The translations under genes were made by a program, and so were the position numbers. Shown in pieces: positions 16,527 through 23,917 of a stretch of DNA of 64,000 bases. Positions within the stretch are counted from its first letter, which is position 1, and each line of letters starts with the position of its first letter. The notes below the pieces were generated by a model. It had not been told where the DNA came from, did no database searches, and saw nothing but the letters and a program-made list of their open reading frames with translations. This stretch comes from Pseudomonas mendocina (GTDB lineage Bacteria > Pseudomonadota > Gammaproteobacteria > Pseudomonadales > Pseudomonadaceae): positions 868,001 to 932,000 of the forward strand of contig NZ_CP027657.1 in NCBI RefSeq assembly GCF_003008615.1, read 5' to 3'.

Positions 16527-18017
16527 ATGCAGAACGACACGAGAAAAAGAAGAAGTCCGAGAATGCCCGCGAGCCTCCCGCCCCTGCACAGAGCTCAACT
16601 GATCGATGGCCAACTGGTCAACGGCGTGGGCTTTGTCGAGCCGATCATCAACCCAGCCACAGGCGACGTTCTGATCAGCATTGCAGAGGCCTCGCTAGAG
16701 CAACTTGAACTGGCTGTCATCGCTGCTCACAACGCCTTTCCGACCTGGTCACGCACCACACCAGCGCAGCGTTCTGGACTCTTGCTGGCGATTGCCGAGG
16801 CAATCGAGAGCAATGGCGAACTGCTCGCACGCCTGGAATCGCTCAACTGTGGCAAGCCGCTGCATCTCGCTCGTCGGGACGATATCCCTGCCGCGGCTGA
16901 TGTGTTTCGCTTTTTCGCAGGCGCAGTGCGCTGCCAGCAAGGTCAACTGGCAGGCGAATACATTCCCGGCCATACCAGCATGGTCAGGCGTGACCCGGTC
17001 GGCGTGATCGCCTCCATAGCACCATGGAACTACCCGCTGATGATGGCCGCCTGGAAAATCGCCCCCGCTCTCGCGGCCGGCAATACCCTGGTTTTCAAGC
17101 CGTCCGAACACACTCCGCTGTCCATTCTCGCGCTGGCGCCGGTACTGGCTCAGATTCTTCCGGCAGGTGTACTGAACATCGTCTGTGGCAGCGGCGAAGG
17201 TGTCGGCAGCCAGTTGGTCAGCCACCCGAAGGTACGCATGGTGTCATTGACCGGTGACATCATCACCGGACAGAAGATCCTCCAGAGCGCATCACGCACA
17301 CTCAAGCGAACCCACCTGGAACTGGGCGGCAAAGCCCCCGTCATCGTCTGCAATGACGCCGATCTCGATGCCGTGGTTGAGGGTATCCGCACCCATGGTT
17401 TCTACAACGCCGGGCAGGACTGCACCTCGGCCTGCCGCATCTATGCCGAGAAAGGCATACACGACCGCCTGACCGCGGCGCTGGGCGATGCGATAGGCAA
17501 TATTCGCTTCGCCCGCAAGAAGGACAGCGACAACGAGATGGGCCCCCTGATCAGCACTCGCCAACGCGACCGGGTGGCCAGCTTCGTTGAGCGCGCCCTT
17601 GGCCTGCCGCACATCGAACGCGTTACCGGCGCCGCCATGCATTCCGGCCCTGGTTTCTACTACCAGCCGACGCTGCTGGCTGGTTGCCGCCAACAGGACG
17701 AGATCGTCCAGCGCGAAGTGTTCGGCCCAGTCGTGACCATCACCCGCGTAGAGGATGCGAGCCAGGCCCTGGAATGGGCCAACGATTCCGAATACGCACT
17801 GGCCAGCTCGGTCTGGACCCAGGATCTGGACAAGGCTTTCCAGTTGGCCAATCGCCTGCAGTACGGCTGCACCTGGATCAACACTCATTTCATGCTGGCC
17901 AGCGAGATGCCCCATGGCGGGTTCAAGCGCTCCGGCTATGGCAAGGATCTGTCCACTGACTCATTGCAGGACTACAGCGTGGTGCGCCACATCATGGCGC
18001 GCCACAAACCACTCTGA
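16527..18017 (+). CDS. NAD-dependent aldehyde dehydrogenase, gamma-aminobutyraldehyde dehydrogenase-like (first paralog)
   Basis: A 496-residue class aldehyde dehydrogenase. The catalytic Cys299 lies in NAGQDCTSACR and the general base Glu265 in LELGGKAPV; the cofactor-binding text [13 protein letters not shown] and FKPSEHTPLS is intact. The closest named type is PatD/YdcW, which oxidises 4-aminobutanal to GABA in putrescine degradation; the motif FYNAGQDCT fits that group. Its start has GAGGAG upstream. It is the first enzyme gene after the LysR regulator and is clearly paralogous to the second dehydrogenase of the cluster at 21307-22731. Two such enzymes in one cluster suggest two aldehyde steps or two substrates. 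Confidence 0.9.
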   Translation: MQNDTRKRRSPRMPASLPPLHRAQLIDGQLVNGVGFVEPIINPATGDVLISIAEASLEQLELAVIAAHNAFPTWSRTTPAQRSGLLLAIAEAIESNGELLARLESLNCGKPLHLARRDDIPAAADVFRFFAGAVRCQQGQLAGEYIPGHTSMVRRDPVGVIASIAPWNYPLMMAAWKIAPALAAGNTLVFKPSEHTPLSILALAPVLAQILPAGVLNIVCGSGEGVGSQLVSHPKVRMVSLTGDIITGQKILQSASRTLKRTHLELGGKAPVIVCNDADLDAVVEGIRTHGFYNAGQDCTSACRIYAEKGIHDRLTAALGDAIGNIRFARKKDSDNEMGPLISTRQRDRVASFVERALGLPHIERVTGAAMHSGPGFYYQPTLLAGCRQQDEIVQREVFGPVVTITRVEDASQALEWANDSEYALASSVWTQDLDKAFQLANRLQYGCTWINTHFMLASEMPHGGFKRSGYGKDLSTDSLQDYSVVRHIMARHKPL

Positions 18018-18135
18018 GGCTCAAGGATCGGCCAATCCGAAAAACACAATAAGGGCCAGCCGACATTAGCCGGCCACTGACATACCTGCCACCAACAAAA
18101 ATCGTCAGCGCACCTGCGAGAAAGAGGTATCCATC

Positions 18136-19287
18136 ATGCAGTTCCAGTTTTTGTTACCCACCCGAATAGTCATGGAGCCCGGCCTGCGTGCACGCACCGG
18201 TGAGTATCTGGCCGAGCTTGGCCTGCGCCATGTTCTACTGATCACCGATCCGGGGGTCAAACGAGCCGGCCTGCTGGAAAGCATTTACCAGAGCCTGGAC
18301 GCATCCGGCATTCGCTATGCCGAAGTTGCCGACGTCAAGCCCAACCCCCGGGCCGAGGATGTCAATCTGGTAGCCGAACAGTTCCGCGGCCAGGGTATCG
18401 ATGGCCTGCTGGCAGTCGGTGGTGGCAGCGCCATGGATGCCGCCAAGGCCATCGCAGTGCTGCTGACCCATCCCGGCAAGGTCGAAGACTATGAAGGTGC
18501 GTTCAAACTGCAAGGCCCTGCCCTGCCTGTGGTGGCCATTCCGACCACAGCCGGAACGGGCAGCGAAGTCACCTTCTTCTCGGTCATCACCGATACCAAA
18601 CGCCAGTTCAAGATGAGTCTGCTGGACTACCGTATCGGCCCAGTGCTGGCCTTGCTCGACTCGGACATCACTACCACGCTGCCACCTGCCATCGCCGCGG
18701 CTACCGGCATGGATGCCCTGACTCACGCCATCGAAGCCTATACCGGCAAGCCGGCGAACCCCATCAGCGACGGGCTGGCCTTGCATGCGATCCGCCTGAT
18801 CGCACGCTACCTCAAACCCGCCGTCCAGGAGCCGGACAATCTCGAAGCCCGCGAGCAGATGCTGATCGCCAGCCTGATCGCCGGCATGGCTTTCGGTAAC
18901 GCCGACATCGCCAGCGTGCACTGCATTTCCGAGGCGATCGGCGGCATGTACGACACACCGCATGGCGTAGGCAATGCCATCTTCCTGCCGTTCGTCTTTG
19001 CCCACAACCGCGATGCCGATCTGCGCCGCCATGCCGATGTCGCCTATGCGCTTGGCATCGATCCGACGCTGCCCCTGGAGGCTGCCGCCGAGGCGGCGGT
19101 AGAACATCTGTTCGCCATGAGTCGTGAGCTGAAGATACCTCGTTTCAAGGAAGTTGCCGGCGTACGTGAAGAGGATTTCCTGGCCATCGCCGAGAAGTCC
19201 AAGAGCAATTTTTCCGACAGCAGCAACGCCAAGCCGATGAGCGTCGAGAGCTACCTGGCAATCATCCACCAGGCTTACCAATACTGA
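18136..19287 (+). CDS. Iron-containing (type III) alcohol dehydrogenase
   Basis: A 383-residue Fe-ADH. The NAD-binding motif is VGGGSAMDAAKAIAV, and the metal ligands are Asp193 and His197 (GMDALTHAIEAY), His262 (VHCISEAIGG) and His276 (TPHGVGNA). The family converts alcohols to aldehydes with NAD. Next to two aldehyde dehydrogenases and a permease, it should make the aldehyde they consume; an amino alcohol or diol is the natural guess. The ribosome site AAAGAGG lies upstream of ATG 18136, 118 bases after the previous gene. Confidence 0.92.
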   Translation: MQFQFLLPTRIVMEPGLRARTGEYLAELGLRHVLLITDPGVKRAGLLESIYQSLDASGIRYAEVADVKPNPRAEDVNLVAEQFRGQGIDGLLAVGGGSAMDAAKAIAVLLTHPGKVEDYEGAFKLQGPALPVVAIPTTAGTGSEVTFFSVITDTKRQFKMSLLDYRIGPVLALLDSDITTTLPPAIAAATGMDALTHAIEAYTGKPANPISDGLALHAIRLIARYLKPAVQEPDNLEAREQMLIASLIAGMAFGNADIASVHCISEAIGGMYDTPHGVGNAIFLPFVFAHNRDADLRRHADVAYALGIDPTLPLEAAAEAAVEHLFAMSRELKIPRFKEVAGVREEDFLAIAEKSKSNFSDSSNAKPMSVESYLAIIHQAYQY

Positions 19288-19301
19288 ATCGAGGCACGGA
19301 C

Positions 19302-20723
19302 ATGACATCCACTTCATTGAACAGAACCCTCGGTTTCTGGCGGGCCTTCGCCACCTGCACCGGGCTTGTCGTTGCCGGCACCACCATGGTGTCCCTCGGC
19401 TACAGCATGGGCCTGGTCGGCCCGGCCTTCATGGTCAGCGCGCTGATCGCGATGTTCGTCAGCATCCTGGTTTCCTTCTCCTATGCCGAGCTGTCGTCAT
19501 TCATGCCCGGCGCCGGCATGATCGGTGACTACACATTGATTGCCATGGGCCCATTCATGGCCATCGTCAGTGTGCTGGGTGGCTACATCGTGCTGGTCTC
19601 CGCGGCCGGTGCGATGGAGTCGATCACAGCCGGGCTTGCTGTGCAGAGCCTGTTCCCATCGATCAGTGCCACCATCGTTGCCATCACCATGCTGGTGCTG
19701 TTCCTGGTGGTCAACCTGGTTGGCGTTGGCGTATTCGGCTCGGTTCAAGTGCTGATCACCGGCTCGATGATCATCGGTACCTCGATCATGGGCCTGCTCG
19801 GCCTGCTGAGCATCGGCACCGTGGGCGAAATCCAGAGCGTGCCCTTCAATCCCAAGGGCTGGGAGGTGGTATTCCAATCTCTGGCCCTGGGCATCTGGCT
19901 ATTCGTCGGCATCGAGTACGTCGCCCCCATGGCCGAGGAAGTGGTCGAGCCCGAGAAGACCATCCCCAAAGCCATGATTTTCGGCCTGCTGACCATCTTC
20001 GTGGCAGACATGCTGTTTGGTCAGGCGATTGCCCATTATGTGCCGCTGAATATTCTCGAAAGCTCCACAGCACCACAGGTTGAAGGCGCCCGGGCGATGT
20101 TCGGCCATATCGGCGCGGTCTTCATCGTACTGATCACGGTACTGGCCAGCGCCAGCTCGGTCAGTTCCCACCTCGCTGCCGTTCCGCGCATGCTCTACGG
20201 TCTGGCTCGCGAAGGTCTGCTGCCCAAGGCCTTCACCTATGTACACCCACAGTTCCGCACGCCCTGGGTCGGCATCATCGCGGTGTTCGCACTGCTGTGC
20301 ATTCCCTTCCTGCTGAGCATCGACATGGATCTGATCGCCACCCTGATCCTGGCGTCCTGCGTCACCTGGCTGCTGTCCTACGTGATTGCCCAGATCAACG
20401 TGATCATCCTGCGTCGCCGCTACCCCAACATCAAACGGCCGTTCCATACCCCGCTGTTTCCAATCCCTCAGATCATCGGGATCGCAGCCTGCCTGTACAT
20501 GATTCTGACCATCCACCCCGAGACGGACATGAAGCTGCGCATCTATGCGATCTCCGGCGGCTTCATGCTGTTGATCGTGACCTATGCCATCTGCTGGCTG
20601 CGTTACAAACGCATCCCACTGTTCCGCCCGGTACCTCTGGAACAGCTCTATGGGCTGAGCACTACGGAAGACGATCAGGCACGCACCATCCCGTCTTCTG
20701 CAAAAGCGCTGGAACAGGTCTGA
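19302..20723 (+). CDS. APC-superfamily amino acid/amine permease
   Basis: A 473-residue inner-membrane transporter with about twelve hydrophobic segments. It shows the APC signature in segment 1 (FATCTGLVVAGTTMVSLGYS) and the conserved segment-6 region around GIWLFVGIEYVAPMAEEV, which resembles ethanolamine/amine-type members. It starts 14 bases after the alcohol dehydrogenase stop (GAGG upstream), so it is in the same transcript and should bring in the pathway substrate. An amine, amino alcohol or amino acid are all possible. Confidence 0.9.
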   Translation: MTSTSLNRTLGFWRAFATCTGLVVAGTTMVSLGYSMGLVGPAFMVSALIAMFVSILVSFSYAELSSFMPGAGMIGDYTLIAMGPFMAIVSVLGGYIVLVSAAGAMESITAGLAVQSLFPSISATIVAITMLVLFLVVNLVGVGVFGSVQVLITGSMIIGTSIMGLLGLLSIGTVGEIQSVPFNPKGWEVVFQSLALGIWLFVGIEYVAPMAEEVVEPEKTIPKAMIFGLLTIFVADMLFGQAIAHYVPLNILESSTAPQVEGARAMFGHIGAVFIVLITVLASASSVSSHLAAVPRMLYGLAREGLLPKAFTYVHPQFRTPWVGIIAVFALLCIPFLLSIDMDLIATLILASCVTWLLSYVIAQINVIILRRRYPNIKRPFHTPLFPIPQIIGIAACLYMILTIHPETDMKLRIYAISGGFMLLIVTYAICWLRYKRIPLFRPVPLEQLYGLSTTEDDQARTIPSSAKALEQV

Positions 20724-20724
20724 G

Positions 20725-21225
20725 ATGAACATCTTCGGCAACGTAGAGCGCCGTGCACAGCAGGCCTTCCGGCATCTGTGCACGCAGTTCGGGCACGCAC
20801 CGTCTGCAGAAGATCCTTTGCAGGCACTGGACGAACAAACCGGTATCGAGCGGCGCCTGGACTACTACGTCCGCCGCCAGTTCTTCAGCCGTATCTACAA
20901 GCTGGATGTGCGTTACGCACTGAACATGAACACGGCGCCAGAAGGCCGGGCCAAGTGGGTAAAGGGCCGCCACTGGAAGAGCGACCAGGCAGCTCTGGAG
21001 GCCTGGTTGAACCAGTCTCCCGAGCTGACCGAAAGCTTGCGCAGCCTGGATACCGAGCAGGTCGAGCTGACCTGTGAACAGGGCCAGGTGAACCTGCGCG
21101 TACGCCCGTTGCCCGGCTGCTTCGTATGGACGCTACTGCCGCCGATGCACTACTTCGTGCGCATGAAGGAAAACGAAGTGGCTCTGATCTCCGGGCTGCC
21201 TGCGCTGCTACAAGCCAGGCGCTGA
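20725..21225 (+). CDS. Protein of unknown function in the catabolic cluster (possibly DUF3156)
   Basis: A 166-residue soluble protein starting one base after the permease stop, so it is translationally coupled to it. It is rich in Arg, Trp and Tyr in its centre (WVKGRHWKSDQAALEAWL) and has a C-terminal block LPGCFVWTLLPPMHYFVRMKE. No catalytic motif or membrane segment is seen. I tentatively link it to DUF3156, from memory only. Because it is locked between transporter and dehydrogenase genes, a role in the pathway (a small auxiliary or regulatory subunit) is likely but untested. Confidence 0.7.
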   Translation: MNIFGNVERRAQQAFRHLCTQFGHAPSAEDPLQALDEQTGIERRLDYYVRRQFFSRIYKLDVRYALNMNTAPEGRAKWVKGRHWKSDQAALEAWLNQSPELTESLRSLDTEQVELTCEQGQVNLRVRPLPGCFVWTLLPPMHYFVRMKENEVALISGLPALLQARR

Positions 21226-21257
21226 CCGTTCCCAGAGCGACTTAACGAAGAACATCC

Positions 21258-21287
21258 GGCCGGCAATCAGTACTGATAGTGCCGGCC
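21258..21287 (+). promoter_or_regulatory. Nested palindrome before the second aldehyde dehydrogenase
   Basis: GGCCGGCA (21258-21265) and TGCCGGCC (21280-21287) enclose ATCAGTACTGAT (21266-21277), itself a perfect 12-bp palindrome. The element sits 19 bases before ATG 21307. It could be an operator (for the LysR or another regulator) or, in RNA, a hairpin tuning expression of the last gene. There is no T tract, so it is not a terminator. Confidence 0.6.
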
Positions 21288-21306
21288 CTGCAACGAGGCC
21301 AAAAAC

Positions 21307-22731
21307 ATGCAAACCAAGCTCTTGATCAACGGCCAACTGGTCGCTGGAGAAGGTGAGGTTCAAACCATCTTCAACCCCTCGCTGGGTAGCGCCCTGATGG
21401 AAATTCCAGAGGCCAGCATCACCCAGGTTGATGCTGCCGTACTCGCCGCGGACGCGGCGTTCGAAGACTGGTCGCAAACCACTCCCGGGCAGCGCTCGGC
21501 GCTGCTGCTGGCACTGGCCGATGCCATCGATGCCAATGCCGAGCAACTGGCCCGCCTGGAGTCGCAGAACTGCGGTAAACCTTATAACGCTGCACTCAAC
21601 GATGAGCTTCCCGCAGTCGCCGATGTATTCCGCTTCTTCGCTGGTGCGGCGCGTTGCCTGCAAGGGTCGGCCGCCGGCGAGTACCTGCCGGGGCACACAT
21701 CGATGATCCGCCGCGATCCGGTTGGCGTGGTCGCCTCCATCGCCCCCTGGAACTACCCGCTGATGATGCTCGCCTGGAAGCTCGCCCCAGCGCTGGCAGC
21801 CGGCAACACCGTCGTGCTCAAGCCTTCGGAGCAGACGCCCTTGACCGCTCTGCACCTGGGCCAATTGCTGGCAGAGATCTTCCCCGCAGGCGTCGTCAAT
21901 ATCGTATTCGGCCGCGGCTCCAGTGTCGGTGAGCCGCTGACCTGCCACCCCAAGGTGCGCATGGTTTCCCTGACCGGCTCGGTGAATACTGGCAGCCGCA
22001 TCATCGCCGGCACCGCAGACAGCGTGAAGCGGATGCACATGGAGCTGGGCGGCAAGGCACCGGTCATCATCTTCGACGATGCCGATATAGACGCCGCAGT
22101 AGAAGGTATCCGCAGCTTCGGTTTCTACAATGCCGGCCAGGATTGCACCGCGGCCTGCCGTATCTATGCCCACCGCGACATCTACGAGCGCTTCGTCAGC
22201 AAACTCGGCGAGGCGGTAAGTACGCTCAAGATTGGTCTGCAGGACGAAGAAGGTGTCGAACTCGGCCCGCTGATCACCGAGCAGCATCTGCAGCGCGTCG
22301 AAGGTTTCGTCGAGCGCGCCAAGGCCCAGCCACACATCGAGGTCATCACCGGGGGTAAGCGAGCCGATCGTGCAGGTTACTTCTTCGAGCCCACCGTACT
22401 GGCCGGAGCCCGCCAGAATGACGAGATCGTCCAGCGAGAAGTGTTCGGCCCGGTGGTATCGGTCACCCGCTTCGATGACGAAGCCCAGGTGCTGTCCTGG
22501 GCCAACGACTCCAGCTACGGCCTCGCCTCATCGGTCTGGACGCGTGATGTGGGTCGTGCCCATCGCCTGGCTGCCCGGTTGCAGTACGGCTGCACCTGGG
22601 TCAACACCCACTTCATGCTGGTCAGCGAAATGCCTCACGGAGGCGTGAAGCTCTCGGGTTATGGCAAGGACATGTCGATGTATGGCCTGGAGGACTACAC
22701 CGTCATTCGCCACGTCATGTTCAAGCACTGA
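21307..22731 (+). CDS. patD: Gamma-aminobutyraldehyde dehydrogenase-like aldehyde dehydrogenase (second paralog)
   Basis: A 474-residue NAD-dependent aldehyde dehydrogenase with catalytic Cys280 ([11 protein letters not shown]) and Glu246 (MELGGKAPV). It matches the PatD (4-aminobutanal dehydrogenase) type well, including the opening [16 protein letters not shown]. It is a paralog of the dehydrogenase at 16527-18017: large blocks such as APWNYPLMM and SEMPHGG-KxSGYGKDxS are shared, but the first copy has an N-terminal extension of about 20 residues. The gene has GAGG eight bases upstream of ATG and a nested palindrome in front. The symbol follows the best-known homolog; the true substrate may be another omega-amino aldehyde. 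Confidence 0.88.
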   Translation: MQTKLLINGQLVAGEGEVQTIFNPSLGSALMEIPEASITQVDAAVLAADAAFEDWSQTTPGQRSALLLALADAIDANAEQLARLESQNCGKPYNAALNDELPAVADVFRFFAGAARCLQGSAAGEYLPGHTSMIRRDPVGVVASIAPWNYPLMMLAWKLAPALAAGNTVVLKPSEQTPLTALHLGQLLAEIFPAGVVNIVFGRGSSVGEPLTCHPKVRMVSLTGSVNTGSRIIAGTADSVKRMHMELGGKAPVIIFDDADIDAAVEGIRSFGFYNAGQDCTAACRIYAHRDIYERFVSKLGEAVSTLKIGLQDEEGVELGPLITEQHLQRVEGFVERAKAQPHIEVITGGKRADRAGYFFEPTVLAGARQNDEIVQREVFGPVVSVTRFDDEAQVLSWANDSSYGLASSVWTRDVGRAHRLAARLQYGCTWVNTHFMLVSEMPHGGVKLSGYGKDMSMYGLEDYTVIRHVMFKH

Positions 22732-22745
22732 TCAGCAATTGTCCG

Positions 22746-22767
22746 GCACGGGGAAACCACCCCGTGC
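22746..22767 (+). other. Hairpin after the second aldehyde dehydrogenase
   Basis: GCACGGGG and CCCCGTGC form a perfect 8-bp stem with loop AAACCA, 15 bases after the patD-like stop. It is followed by TTGACAGC, not a T run, so it may be a weak or Rho-assisted terminator or an mRNA 3'-end stabiliser. Confidence 0.5.
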
Positions 22768-22826
22768 TTGACAGCATCGCGCTCGACCCCGCACCATCGC
22801 CGAACGATTTACGCAACGGGCTCTCT

Positions 22827-22931
22827 ATGTACGCCACCTTCGACCAACTGCCGCTGATCCCAGGCTTCACTGCCTGCCAGTGCGCGTGCGTCGTCGTTGC
22901 CAAGAAATCCAAGAAACAGTCGCTCATTTGA
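22827..22931 (+). CDS. Candidate 34-residue peptide with Cys-x-Cys-x-Cys
   Basis: A short open frame reads MYATFDQLPLIPGF, then TACQCACVVV, then a very basic tail AKKSKKQSLI, and stops. It lies in an otherwise gene-free 319-base stretch (22732-23050) between the patD-like gene and the DapA-like gene. Three cysteines spaced by one residue followed by lysines could bind metal or be a modified-peptide precursor. No ribosome site better than CGGG is seen, and the frame could extend upstream to a GTG at 22764 that lies in a hairpin. No neighbour looks like a peptide-modifying enzyme. This is a candidate only; it may be a chance frame. Confidence 0.3.
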   Translation: MYATFDQLPLIPGFTACQCACVVVAKKSKKQSLI

Positions 22932-22935
22932 CCGG

Positions 22936-22973
22936 GGCGCTGTCCCGTCAGATGGGCTGACAGGACAAGCGCC
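22936..22973 (+). other. Imperfect hairpin before the DapA-like gene
   Basis: GGCGCTGTCCCGTCAG (22936-22951) and CTGACAGGACAAGCGCC (22957-22973) pair with two small irregularities around a five-base loop, just past the stop of the small Cys-rich frame. No T tract follows. It may separate the catabolic cluster from the DapA-like gene or fold in that gene's 5' leader. Confidence 0.5.
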
Positions 22974-23050
22974 AGGTTGTATCTCCCCTCCCGCTCGATT
23001 CCCGCACCCTCCCTGACGGCGACCAGACGGTCAGTCGCAAGGAGTTTTGC

Positions 23051-23917
23051 ATGTCCAATTTTCAGGGTATCTGGGTGGCGCTGGTCACCCCTTTTCGTAA
23101 CGGTGAGATCGATTTCACCAGCCTCGACCGTCTGCTGGCCAAGCTGCTGGAGGATGGCGTCGCCGGCTTTGTGGTCTGCGGCACCACTGGCGAAGCCGCC
23201 GCGCTAAGCCAGGCTGAGCAACTGGCGGTGCTGGATGCCGTACTCCAGCGCGTCCCCGCAGAGCGCGTGATCATGGGCCTGGCCGGTAACCAGTTGAGCG
23301 CCCTGCTCGACCTGCAACGGGAAATCCAGCGGCGCCCGCTGGCCGGCCTGCTGGTGCCGGCGCCTTACTACATCCGTCCATCCCAGGCCGGGCTGGAGCA
23401 TTTCTTCACCACGCTGGCAGATGCAGCCGAGGTGCCGCTGGTGCTCTACGACATTCCCTATCGCACCGGAATACGCATCGAGCGCGAAACGCTGCGCCGC
23501 ATCGTCAGCCATCCCAATATCCAGGCCATCAAGGATTGCGCGGGGGATCCCGAAACCACCATGACGCTGATCGCCGAAGGCCAGGTGCAGGTGCTGGCCG
23601 GCGAGGACACGCAGATCTTCAACACCCTGTGCCTGGGCGGCGCCGGAGCCATCTCGGCGTCGGCACATATCCGCGCCGATCTGTACGTGCGTATGCAGCA
23701 GTGCGTAGCGGGCGGTGATCTACAGGGCGCCCGTCAGTTGCACTACCAGTTGCTGCCCTGGATGCAGGCCGCCTTTGCCGAAGCCAACCCATCGGCGATC
23801 AAGGCGGCGCTGGCGCTTCAGGGCCTGATTGGCGAGGAACCGAGGGCACCACTGCTGCCCTGCACAGAGGCAACACGCGAAAGACTGCGGGAGGTGCTGG
23901 CCAGGCTTAAGTGCTAG
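23051..23917 (+). CDS. DapA-family lyase/aldolase (dihydrodipicolinate synthase-like)
   Basis: A 288-residue class I aldolase of the DHDPS/N-acetylneuraminate lyase superfamily. It has the GTTGE phosphate/carboxylate loop (CGTTGEAAALS), Tyr133 (LYDIPYRTG) and the Schiff-base Lys161 (AIKDCAGD) at the same numbers as in E. coli DapA. It could be a second DapA making a lysine precursor, but its place beside a catabolic cluster, away from dapB or bamC, argues for a different pyruvate-dependent aldolase or lyase. AAGGAG precedes ATG 23051. Its stop overlaps the convergent recJ stop by 4 bases. Confidence 0.88.
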   Translation: MSNFQGIWVALVTPFRNGEIDFTSLDRLLAKLLEDGVAGFVVCGTTGEAAALSQAEQLAVLDAVLQRVPAERVIMGLAGNQLSALLDLQREIQRRPLAGLLVPAPYYIRPSQAGLEHFFTTLADAAEVPLVLYDIPYRTGIRIERETLRRIVSHPNIQAIKDCAGDPETTMTLIAEGQVQVLAGEDTQIFNTLCLGGAGAISASAHIRADLYVRMQQCVAGGDLQGARQLHYQLLPWMQAAFAEANPSAIKAALALQGLIGEEPRAPLLPCTEATRERLREVLARLKC

